Below the pieces are notes generated by a model. That model ran no database searches. It saw only the letters and a program-made list of their open reading frames with translations, and had not been told where the DNA came from. Of a stretch of DNA of 7,232 bases, positions 1-6,003 are shown piece after piece. Position numbers and translations under genes: made by a program. The stretch lies in assembly GCA_003456125.1 (NCBI GenBank), contig DMPD01000086.1, forward strand, positions 1 to 7,232, in the 5' to 3' direction. This stretch comes from Cyanobacteria bacterium UBA8156 (GTDB lineage: Bacteria; Cyanobacteriota; Cyanobacteriia; Pseudanabaenales; Pseudanabaenaceae). The stretch's first letter is position 1, and the number at the start of each line of letters is the position of its first letter.

Positions 1-54
1 GGGGGTGGGGCGAGCGGCGGCCGCGTTGGGGGCCGTGAACGAAAAGGTGGTCAT
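1..54 (-). CDS. Possible N-terminus of the next operon gene (cmpD?), cut by the window edge
   Basis: An ATG on the minus strand at 54-52 opens a frame running off the window as MTTFSFTAPNAAAARPTP. Third codon positions are nearly all G or C, as in the cmp genes, and no stop interrupts the frame. In the known BCT1 operon cmpC is followed by cmpD, a stand-alone ATPase, and proteins of that family often start with a short low-complexity leader before the ABC domain. No ABC motif falls within these 18 codons and no good ribosome binding site precedes the ATG. The cmpD identity therefore rests on position and codon bias only. The stretch could equally be non-coding. Confidence 0.3.
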   Translation of the reverse strand, partial: MTTFSFTAPNAAAARPTP

Positions 55-103
55 GGCAGGCTTGGCTAAGGGTGGACAAAATGGTGGGCTTAACTTTCGC
101 TTT

Positions 104-126
104 CCTCTCCCACGCTGGGGGAGGGG
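104..126. repeat. Palindromic GC-rich hairpin just downstream of cmpC
   Basis: CCTCTCCC at 104-111 can pair with GGGAGGGG at 119-126 around a 7-nt loop. As plus-strand RNA the stem is 8 bp with one G-U pair; as minus-strand RNA it has one mismatch. It starts 6 nt past the cmpC stop codon. No T-run follows on either strand, so it is not a textbook intrinsic terminator. Its form, a CTCTCCC arm followed by GGAGGGGCTGG, resembles dispersed intergenic hairpins found in many bacterial genomes (inference). It may set 3' end stability or partial read-through between cmpC and the next gene. Confidence 0.45.
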
Positions 127-132
127 CTGGAA

Positions 133-2148
133 TTACACCGGCAAGGTGCGGGGCGAACAGGGGGGCATCGCCACTTCGGCGATCGTGAAATCCCGTTTGA
201 TGGGCAGGCTGTGCAGGTAGGCCAAAGGGTCGTCGGCGGTGAAGGGCACGCCATCAAACAGTTGGATGGCGCTACGACGGTAGGTCAGTTGTTCGCTCAG
301 ACCCAGTTCCCGTACCGCCATGCTGAAAATGTCTACCCGGCACAGGCGCTCCAGCACCTCTACCCAGTTGCGGGGAAAGGGCACATCCCCCCACCGCGCC
401 ATCTGCACCAGGTGCCACAAGTGCTCGGTACGGCTGGGACGGTTCACACCATCGCCAAAAAACTGGTGGTGCGCATACTCCCGCAAGGGTTGCTGGATGT
501 CGCAAGCCAGGCGATCGGGGTGACCGAGGTGCAGGTACCGACGATCGGTGCTGACGTAGCTGCGACTGGCCAGCAATTCCTGGATTTCCGGCTCGTTGAC
601 CGGATCGGCACAGTACCGACAGGCTTCCAATAGGGCTTTGACCAGGGCAATGTGGGTGTTGGGATAGGCCGCGGCCCAGTCTTCCCGCACCCCCAACACT
701 TTGCCGGGGTGACCGTTCCAAATTTCCAAATCGGTGGCCACCGTGAACCCCACCTCTTCCAGGGCGGCACGGTAGTTCCAAGGCTCCCCCACACAAAACC
801 CGTCGATGCTACCCGCTTTCAAGTCCACAATCATCTGGGCGGGAGGCACCAAAATCAGCGAAACGTCCCGGTCGGGGTCGATGCCGGCGGCGGCCAACCA
901 GTAGCGCAACAACAGGTTGTGCATGGAAGAAGGATGGACGACCCCCATCCGGTGAACGCGCTGCGGCGAAGCGCGCAAGTAGTCGCGGAAATCGGGGAGC
1001 GATCGCACTCCTTCATCGTAAAACTTGCGGCTGAGGGTGATGGCGTTGCCGTTGCGGGTCATGGTGAGGGCCGAAACCACCGGCAGGCTGGGGCGATCGC
1101 CCCCCCCCAAGGTGAACCAGAGGGGCATCCCCGATGGCATTTGGGCCGCATCCAGGTGGCCGGCCCGGATGCCATCCACAATCCCCCGCCAACTGGTTTC
1201 CCGCACCAAGGTGACTTCATCCAGCCCGTGTTTCTGGAAAAATCCTTTGGCTTGAGCCACCGCCAGCGGCGCACAGGCGGTGAGGGGCACAAACCCAATT
1301 TCCAAGTTCACCTTTTCCAGACCGTAACGCGCCACTACCGCCACCGAGCGCGCGTTGCGCTTCTTGACCCGCTTTTGTTGGTTCAGAAAGTAAATGATTT
1401 CCGATCGCAGTTGGTAATAACTGGGATGGTTCACCACCTCCATACGCCGCCGGGGCCGGGGAATGTCTACGGTCAAAATGCCGCCGATGTGGGAGCCGGG
1501 CCCGTTCACCAACATCACAATGCGATCGCTCAGCAACACCGCTTCGTCCACATCGTGGGTGACCATCAGGGCGGTGGCCCCGGTCTCCTCACAAATTTTC
1601 ATCAACTGTTCCTGAAGCCCCCCCCGGGTGAGGGCATCCAAGGCCCCAAAGGGCTCGTCCAACAACAACACTTTGGGCTGTACCGCCAAGGCCCGGGCGA
1701 TCGCCACCCGCTGCTTCATGCCCCCCGACAATTGACTTGGCGGTTTATCCAGCGCATGGCTGAGCCCCACCATGTTCACATACTTTTCCACCAATGCTTT
1801 GCGCTCAGCGCGAGGCAACCCCGCCATCGCTTCATCCACGGCCAATGCCACGTTTTCTCGCACCGTGAGCCATGGCAGCAAAGAATAATTCTGAAACACC
1901 ACCATGCGATCGGGCCCCGGTCGCCCAATCCGCTGCCCGTCCAGCAATACGACCCCCTCGCTGGGCAAGTCCAACCCCGCCACCATGTTCAAAAGCGTGG
2001 ATTTGCCGCAGCCGGAGTGACCAATCAACGAAATGAATTCTCCTGCCTGAATCTGCAAATCGATGCCCTGCAATGCCAGATAGGTCTTGTCACCCCCAAT
2101 CGGGAAGACTTTTGTCAAGCCGGCAATTTCTACCAAAGTCGAACTCAT
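133..2148 (-). CDS. cmpC: Bicarbonate ABC importer (BCT1) ATPase fused to a CmpA-like domain, CmpC
   Basis: This is one of the two ATPases of the BCT1 bicarbonate importer, acting on the cytoplasmic face of the plasma membrane. Residues 1-260 form an ABC domain: Walker A GHSGCGKST (43-51, Lys49), Q-loop Gln86, signature LSGGMKQR (140-147), Walker B VLLLDEP (160-166) and switch His198. A basic linker (about 258-271) leads to a solute-binding-like domain (about 280-655) homologous to CmpA; compare its RYWLAAAGIDPDRD and LAYLHSLPIKR with the CmpA equivalents. This fused layout is specific to CmpC and NrtC, and the 671-residue length is near the usual 660 or so. ATG 2148 is chosen over an in-frame ATG at 2196 because it has an ideal AGGAGG and does not overrun cmpB. 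Cmp rather than Nrt is assigned from the adjacent cmpA. In known systems the C-terminal domain is thought to sense substrate and regulate transport. Confidence 0.93.
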   Translation of the reverse strand: MSSTLVEIAGLTKVFPIGGDKTYLALQGIDLQIQAGEFISLIGHSGCGKSTLLNMVAGLDLPSEGVVLLDGQRIGRPGPDRMVVFQNYSLLPWLTVRENVALAVDEAMAGLPRAERKALVEKYVNMVGLSHALDKPPSQLSGGMKQRVAIARALAVQPKVLLLDEPFGALDALTRGGLQEQLMKICEETGATALMVTHDVDEAVLLSDRIVMLVNGPGSHIGGILTVDIPRPRRRMEVVNHPSYYQLRSEIIYFLNQQKRVKKRNARSVAVVARYGLEKVNLEIGFVPLTACAPLAVAQAKGFFQKHGLDEVTLVRETSWRGIVDGIRAGHLDAAQMPSGMPLWFTLGGGDRPSLPVVSALTMTRNGNAITLSRKFYDEGVRSLPDFRDYLRASPQRVHRMGVVHPSSMHNLLLRYWLAAAGIDPDRDVSLILVPPAQMIVDLKAGSIDGFCVGEPWNYRAALEEVGFTVATDLEIWNGHPGKVLGVREDWAAAYPNTHIALVKALLEACRYCADPVNEPEIQELLASRSYVSTDRRYLHLGHPDRLACDIQQPLREYAHHQFFGDGVNRPSRTEHLWHLVQMARWGDVPFPRNWVEVLERLCRVDIFSMAVRELGLSEQLTYRRSAIQLFDGVPFTADDPLAYLHSLPIKRDFTIAEVAMPPCSPRTLPV
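1697..2044 (-). repeat. cmpC segment duplicated at 4891-5238 (direct repeat, copy 1)
   Basis: This part of cmpC, from just after the signature motif back to the codons before Walker A, aligns gap-free with 4891-5238 in the same orientation. Hand count gives 39 mismatches in 348 positions (about 89% identity), distributed very unevenly. The left end starts on the HIP1 octamer at 1697-1704. This copy is the functional one: all the ABC motifs it spans are intact. Confidence 0.9.
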
Positions 2149-2152
2149 GCTG

Positions 2153-2158
2153 CCTCCT
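2153..2158 (-). promoter_or_regulatory. Ribosome binding site of cmpC overlapping the cmpB stop codon
   Basis: A perfect AGGAGG lies 4 nt upstream of ATG 2148 and shares bases with the cmpB TAG stop at 2159-2157. The two genes are 8 nt apart. The site decides the cmpC start and suggests that cmpC translation is coupled to termination on cmpB. Confidence 0.8.
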
Positions 2159-3005
2159 AAGTGCGATCGCTCGGAACAATGAGGCTTTGCAGCCAACCCA
2201 TGGCGCGATCGAGGATGAGACCAACCATGCCAATGTACATCACCGCCAAAATCACTTCACTGACGTAGTTTTGCTGATAGGCATCCCAAATAAAGAAGCC
2301 GATACCCACCACCCCCGACATCACAATTTCCGCTGCAATAATCGCCAACCACGCCAACCCGATCGCAATCCGCAACCCCGTAAAAATGTAGGGCAACGCC
2401 GAAGGAATCAGAATTTTGAAGAAGTATTTGCGGGGAGCCAACTGCAACACCCGGGCCACGTTGCGGTAATCCTGGGGAATTTGTTGTACCCCCACCGCCG
2501 TATTGATCAGAATGGGCCACACCGCCGTGATGAAAATCACAAAGATCGCCGCCAACTGCACGTTGGGCAGGGCAATTAGGGTGATGGGCACCCAGGCCAG
2601 GGGCGCAATGGTACGCAAAAACTGAAACAGCGGATCGAGAATTTGGTTCAGCAACCGGTTGGTGCCCACCAAAATCCCCAAGGCAATGCCCACGATCGCC
2701 GCCAAGCTGTAGCCCTGTATCACCCGGGTGAGGCTGGCCAAGGTCTGCCAAAACAACCCCTTATCCAAACCACCCCGATCCAAAAACGGATACATCAGCA
2801 ATTCGCGGGTGCGGGTCTCGGTAAACAAAGAGGAAGGGGCAGGCAACTTGGTCAAGCCAACGGCAGAAAGAAATTGCCAGACCACCAAAAAACCGACGAT
2901 GCCGGCCAGAGAAGGCAGCCAAGTCACAGCCTTTTCTTGCCAAAATTTCTGCAAAGGATTGGCAACGGCGTTGCCGTTGCGGGTACGGTACCCCGTAGTA
3001 GCCAT
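2157..3005 (-). CDS. cmpB: Bicarbonate ABC importer (BCT1) permease, CmpB
   Basis: This is the membrane subunit of BCT1, which as a dimer forms the channel receiving bicarbonate from CmpA and couples to CmpC/CmpD. The 282 residues (family about 280) show a hydrophobic segment at about 33-50, then a BPD_transp_1 core with segments near 98-115, 125-147, 150-167, 205-226 and 250-267. The cytoplasmic EAA loop that docks the ATPase is at about 182-211, ARVLQLAPRKYFFKILIPSALP. The start at 3005 has AGGAG 5 nt upstream. The permease is very like NrtB, so assignment to Cmp rests on its place 72 nt downstream of cmpA. It ends in a HIP1-containing stretch next to cmpC and is probably co-transcribed with both neighbours. 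Confidence 0.93.
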   Translation of the reverse strand: MATTGYRTRNGNAVANPLQKFWQEKAVTWLPSLAGIVGFLVVWQFLSAVGLTKLPAPSSLFTETRTRELLMYPFLDRGGLDKGLFWQTLASLTRVIQGYSLAAIVGIALGILVGTNRLLNQILDPLFQFLRTIAPLAWVPITLIALPNVQLAAIFVIFITAVWPILINTAVGVQQIPQDYRNVARVLQLAPRKYFFKILIPSALPYIFTGLRIAIGLAWLAIIAAEIVMSGVVGIGFFIWDAYQQNYVSEVILAVMYIGMVGLILDRAMGWLQSLIVPSDRT

Positions 3006-3077
3006 GGTTGCTCCTGAATAACTAGACTGACGATGAATCGAGGTGCACGGAAGTGGGTACGAAGCAGAGGGTAGGGT

Positions 3078-4436
3078 CTACGCCCGTTTGATGGCCAGGC
3101 TATCCAGGTAAGCCTGGGGATTTTCCGGATCGAAGGTTTTGCCGTCGAAAAAGGTTTCCACCCCCCGCGAAGTCTTTTCGGGAACATCGGCGGTGAAGCC
3201 CGCCGCTTTGGCCGCCTCACGCCACAAATCTTCCCGGTTCACCGCTTTGACGAGTTGGCGCGCTTTGTCGAAATCGGCGATCGCCCCGCCGTGAAAATTC
3301 CAGCGCATGGTCTCGGTGAGAAACCACAAATCGTGACTTTGGTAAGGATAGGAAACGCTGCCCCGATCGTCTTTCCAGTAGAGAGGCCCCTTCTTGAAGT
3401 CGTCCACCGCCGGTTTGCCATCCCCCAAAGCGTATTTGCCCTCGAAGGGCGGGGTCAACACCGCCGCCGGCACGTTGAAATAGGTGCGCCCAGAGCAAAT
3501 TTCCACCAGTTCCTGGCGGTTTTCCGGGCGATCGCACCACTGTTGGGCTTCCATCACCCCCTGCAATAGAGCCAAAGTGGCCTGAGGATGCTTTTCCACC
3601 CAGTCGGCCCGCACCGCCAAATACTCTTCGGGGTGGAAGGGCCACATCTGGGCCGTCAGGGCCGCCATAAACCCAATTCCATCCGACACAATCCGGTAGG
3701 GCCAAGGGTCGCCGGTGCTGAAGGCATCCATGGTGCCGTTGCGCATCCCCTGCACCGTCTCCGCCGAAGGCACCGTCAACAAATCAATGTCGCGATCGGG
3801 ATCGATGCCCGAAGCCGACAACCAATACCGAATCCAAAAATCCTGATTCGCGTTGGGAAAGGTGTGGGCCGCCTTGAATTTGCGCCCTTCCCGCTGCGGA
3901 AATCCTTTGATGGCATCGGGATCGGCAATTTTTAGCCCCAAACCCTTCCCCTGATTCTTACCGGCGATCGCAATGCCGTTGCCATGGGTCACCAATTGCG
4001 CCAACACAAACATCGGCGTCTTTTGCCCATTGGTAATGATCCCTTCCGAAATCAAGTGGGGCATGGGCATCTGCCACTGCCCGCCATCAATGCCCCCCCG
4101 CTCCGAACCAATCACCACGTTGTCGCGGGCGCTGGCCCAGTTGGCTTGCTTCGATACCGTGGCTTCCGTTAACCCATACTTGGCCCAAAATCCCTTCTCT
4201 TTGGCAATGATTAGCGGCGCCGATTCGGCAATGGGAATGTACCCCAACACAATTTTGGTGGTTTCCAACCCCTTGACGGCACCGCTGGCCGCCGGCGTTG
4301 CGGGGGTACTTGGCGGTGTGGTTGATGGCGTGCTTGCCTGTTCCGGTGGATTGCCCAAACATCCCTTCAATATCAAGGAGCTGGCGGCCCCCGCCCCCAT
4401 CCAAGACACAAATTTCCGCCGCGATAGGTTGCTCAT
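3078..4436 (-). CDS. cmpA: Bicarbonate-binding periplasmic lipoprotein, CmpA
   Basis: This is the solute receptor of BCT1, capturing bicarbonate in the periplasm and delivering it to CmpB. The 452 residues begin with a twin-arginine-like SRRKFV (5-10), a hydrophobic stretch and the lipobox LKGC with Cys26 as lipidation site. A Pro/Thr/Ala-rich tether follows (about 30-55), then the binding domain. CmpA hallmarks rather than NrtA ones are visible: [13 protein letters not shown] (114-126), [14 protein letters not shown] (192-205), TVPSAET (221-227) and STGDPWP (240-246). HPEEY (268-272) carries an acidic residue where NrtA has HPEK. In published CmpA structures a Glu in this region helps bind the Ca2+ that accompanies bicarbonate. 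ATG 4436 follows a weak GGGG 10 nt upstream. It is the first gene of the operon, facing a divergent promoter region where a LysR-type regulator such as CmpR would be expected. Confidence 0.95.
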   Translation of the reverse strand: MSNLSRRKFVSWMGAGAASSLILKGCLGNPPEQASTPSTTPPSTPATPAASGAVKGLETTKIVLGYIPIAESAPLIIAKEKGFWAKYGLTEATVSKQANWASARDNVVIGSERGGIDGGQWQMPMPHLISEGIITNGQKTPMFVLAQLVTHGNGIAIAGKNQGKGLGLKIADPDAIKGFPQREGRKFKAAHTFPNANQDFWIRYWLSASGIDPDRDIDLLTVPSAETVQGMRNGTMDAFSTGDPWPYRIVSDGIGFMAALTAQMWPFHPEEYLAVRADWVEKHPQATLALLQGVMEAQQWCDRPENRQELVEICSGRTYFNVPAAVLTPPFEGKYALGDGKPAVDDFKKGPLYWKDDRGSVSYPYQSHDLWFLTETMRWNFHGGAIADFDKARQLVKAVNREDLWREAAKAAGFTADVPEKTSRGVETFFDGKTFDPENPQAYLDSLAIKRA

Positions 4437-4469
4437 GTTTTTGTTTCCCCAACAAAGATAGGTTTATTT

Positions 4470-4493
4470 CTATGGAAAATTACGATTGCATAG
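4470..4493. promoter_or_regulatory. Inverted repeat upstream of cmpA, candidate regulator-binding site
   Basis: CTATG at 4470-4474 and CATAG at 4489-4493 form a perfect dyad around an AT-rich 14-bp spacer, 34 bp before the cmpA start. LysR-type regulators bind imperfect dyads of this size, and cmp operons are known to be activated by the LysR-type CmpR under low CO2. I could not match the published TNA-N7/8-TNA spacing within the site. The link to CmpR is therefore positional inference only, and a 5-bp dyad can occur by chance. Confidence 0.3.
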
Positions 4494-4568
4494 ACGAATG
4501 CTAGGTCAAGTTTGAGGGAGACGCAAGGGCGGAACCGTTAGGGTTGCTCATGGTGGGTATAGGCGGCT

Positions 4569-4597
4569 TTGATAAGAGGGCTGTGGTAGGGTAAAAA
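4569..4597 (+). promoter_or_regulatory. Candidate promoter of the HEAT-repeat gene
   Basis: TTGATA at 4569-4574 matches the -35 consensus at five of six positions. After exactly 17 bp comes TAAAAA at 4592-4597, a four-of-six -10 match. A transcript would begin about 16 nt before GTG 4621, leaving room for AAGGGGG at 4607-4613 as ribosome binding site. It is unconfirmed, and the -10 is weak. Confidence 0.35.
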
Positions 4598-4620
4598 CCA
4601 AAGGTCAAGGGGGAAAAACG

Positions 4621-4929
4621 GTGCCGACGTTTGAGGAATTGCGGGCGCAGATGCAGGATGCCGATGGCGGCGTACGGGTGCGAGCTTCGGTGGCCAGCCG
4701 GGCCCTTTCCCCCGCCGAACAATTTGCGATCGCCTGTATGGGGATCCACGACAGCAATGCGCGGGTGCGCTACGATGCCGCCAGCCGCTTGGGCAGTGTG
4801 GGCCATTGCGATTTGACCCAGACCCAGGAAATACTGAAAAACCTCCTGCGGGAAGACCCGGAAACCGACGTGCGGGCCGCCGCGGTCGATGCGATCGCCA
4901 CCCGCTGCTTCATGCCTCCCGACAACTGA
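4621..4929 (+). CDS. Small HEAT-repeat protein, NblB-like N-terminal part, 3' end replaced by cmpC-like DNA
   Basis: The only plus-strand gene here, with GTG start and AAGGGGG 7 nt upstream, encodes 102 residues. Residues 1-93 show two or more helical HEAT-like units. The signatures are VRVRASVAS (18-26), SNARVRYDAASRLGSVG (45-61) and EDPETDVRAAAVDAIA (78-93). The latter two resemble the N-terminal part of NblB/phycobilin-lyase-related HEAT proteins, which are usually about 220 residues (family recalled, not searched). The last nine residues, TRCFMPPDN, are encoded by antisense cmpC-like sequence. The gene therefore appears to have lost its native 3' part at the HIP1 octamer encoding Ala91-Ile92-Ala93. 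It is probably a non-functional remnant, although a short HEAT peptide could still be made. It is transcribed divergently from cmpA. An originally short HEAT protein that lost only a few residues is the alternative. Confidence 0.7.
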   Translation: MPTFEELRAQMQDADGGVRVRASVASRALSPAEQFAIACMGIHDSNARVRYDAASRLGSVGHCDLTQTQEILKNLLREDPETDVRAAAVDAIATRCFMPPDN

Positions 4930-5238
4930 CCCGGCGGTTTATCCAGAGCATGGCTGAGCCCCACCATGTCCACATACTTTTCCACCAACGCTTTGCGCTC
5001 AGCGCGAGGCAACCCCGCCATCACTTCGTCCACGGCCAACGCCACGTTTTCTCGCACTGTGAGCCATGGCAGCAAAGAATAATTCTGAAACACCACCATG
5101 CGATCGGGCCCCGGTCGCCCAACCCGCTGCCCGTCCAGCAATACCCCCCCCGCACTGGGCAAGTCCAAGCCAGCAGTCATGTTCAGCAGGGTAGACTCAC
5201 CGCACCCCCAGTGACCGATGCGGGAGATGAACTCCCCT
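4891..5238 (-). pseudogene. Degenerate fragment of a cmpC/nrtC-type ATPase gene
   Basis: This is a second, broken copy of the ABC-ATPase segment also found at 1697-2044. Read on the minus strand it gives GEFISRIGHWGCGEST, then MTAGLDLPSAGGVLLDGQRVG and onwards to LSGGMKQRVAIA. There it breaks off into antisense of the HEAT gene. Three lesions show it is dead: a TAA stop at 5240-5238 immediately before GEF, the Walker A Lys replaced by Glu with Ser to Trp three residues after the first Gly-His, and no Walker B, D-loop or switch His. No indel separates it from cmpC over 348 bp. Identity is about 95% for 4891-5144 (12 mismatches, 8 of them synonymous in the cmpC frame) and only about 71% for 5145-5238. 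The source could be another cmpC/nrtC/cmpD-type gene partly converted by cmpC. An ATG at 5180 could still start a 136-codon frame, but the product would be meaningless. Confidence 0.9.
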
Positions 5239-5286
5239 TAGCCAATTTCTAAATGGCGACTATCATTACCAATTTGAAATTCTCAA

Positions 5287-5544
5287 CTAATCTATCCACA
5301 TTCCAGGGAGATTTGTGGTCGGTGCAGTAGTCGGTTCAGAAGACATAGATTGACTGTACCGAGCAAGATTGTACCAGCCCACAGCGAAAAGGAGACCTAA
5401 CCCGCAACCTATCAAAAACGACCAAGCATGAGACGAGTCTATTACACAGAGCAAACGCCGATTGCCACTGTATATCTGCACGAGCCAACCTTCCTGAGTG
5501 TTATCAAATTTGGTCTGTAGTTTGGTAGGGTCAAACTTATTCAT
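5287..5544 (-). CDS. Unrecognised 85-residue single-span membrane protein downstream of sbtB
   Basis: I do not recognise this protein. Residues 1-40 are polar and mixed in charge (MNKFDPTKLQTKFDN...). Residues 41-60 (WSFLIGCGLGLLFAVGWYNL) form one clear transmembrane helix with small Gly/Ala/Cys residues on one face. The tail, 61-85, is Ser/Thr/Pro-rich and ends GMWID. Arg29/Arg30 lie ahead of the helix, and the only other charged residues near it are Asp36 and Arg62, so topology is uncertain. ATG 5544 has AGGA 10 nt upstream. It lies 77 bp after sbtB in the same direction, so it may be a third gene of the sbt transcript if the intervening hairpin allows read-through. Its sequence just before the ATG closely matches that of cmpA. 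No signature links it to transport; co-location is the only hint. It could also be a gene remnant. Confidence 0.6.
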   Translation of the reverse strand: MNKFDPTKLQTKFDNTQEGWLVQIYSGNRRLLCVIDSSHAWSFLIGCGLGLLFAVGWYNLARYSQSMSSEPTTAPTTNLPGMWID

Positions 5545-5573
5545 GTTTTTTGTTTCCTAGTGTTAGTCAATAT

Positions 5574-5605
5574 CCAGTGGGGCGAGAAAGTGCCCGCCCC
5601 TGTGG
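5574..5605 (-). terminator. Hairpin downstream of sbtB, possible weak terminator or 3'-end stabiliser
   Basis: GGGGCG at 5579-5584 pairs with CGCCCC at 5595-5600 around a 10-nt loop. An outer CCA/TGG pair set (5574-5576 with 5603-5605) lies beyond a 2x2 internal loop. It begins 17 nt past the sbtB stop. No U-run follows on the minus strand, so Rho-independent termination would be inefficient. Partial attenuation before the 85-residue gene or RNA end protection is as likely. Confidence 0.45.
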
Positions 5606-5621
5606 ACGAATCAAAAATCAC

Positions 5622-5981
<360 letters not shown>

Positions 5982-6003
5982 TTAGTGTAGATGATGTGCC
6001 GGA

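Noticed and set aside
652..2160. A 502-residue open frame on the plus strand opposite cmpC
   Set aside because: It is the mirror of a fully recognisable cmpC, rich in His/Pro/Gln/Arg and without any domain. GC-rich coding sequence commonly keeps antisense frames open.
2149..2196. Upstream in-frame start for cmpC at 2196
   Set aside because: It would overlap the cmpB end, and no ribosome binding site precedes it. ATG 2148 has a perfect AGGAGG and gives the family's usual N-terminus.
3006..3077. Possible regulatory hairpin in the cmpA-cmpB gap (TAGAC/GTCTA arms)
   Set aside because: The arms are five bases and nearly 50 bases apart, within chance expectation. Only the cmpB ribosome binding site is supported there.
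133..4436. Assignment of the operon as nitrate transporter nrtABC
   Set aside because: The binding protein carries CmpA-specific motifs ([39 protein letters not shown]) and Glu where NrtA has Lys.
4501..4551. A 16-residue minus-strand peptide frame (MSNPNGSALASPSNLT) whose first codons match those of cmpA
   Set aside because: Only about ten bases are shared, there is no ribosome binding site, and such a short frame is expected by chance.
4770..5180. A 136-codon minus-strand frame as a functional short ABC ATPase
   Set aside because: It starts after Walker A, ends in antisense of the HEAT gene and lacks Walker B. It is part of the pseudogene.
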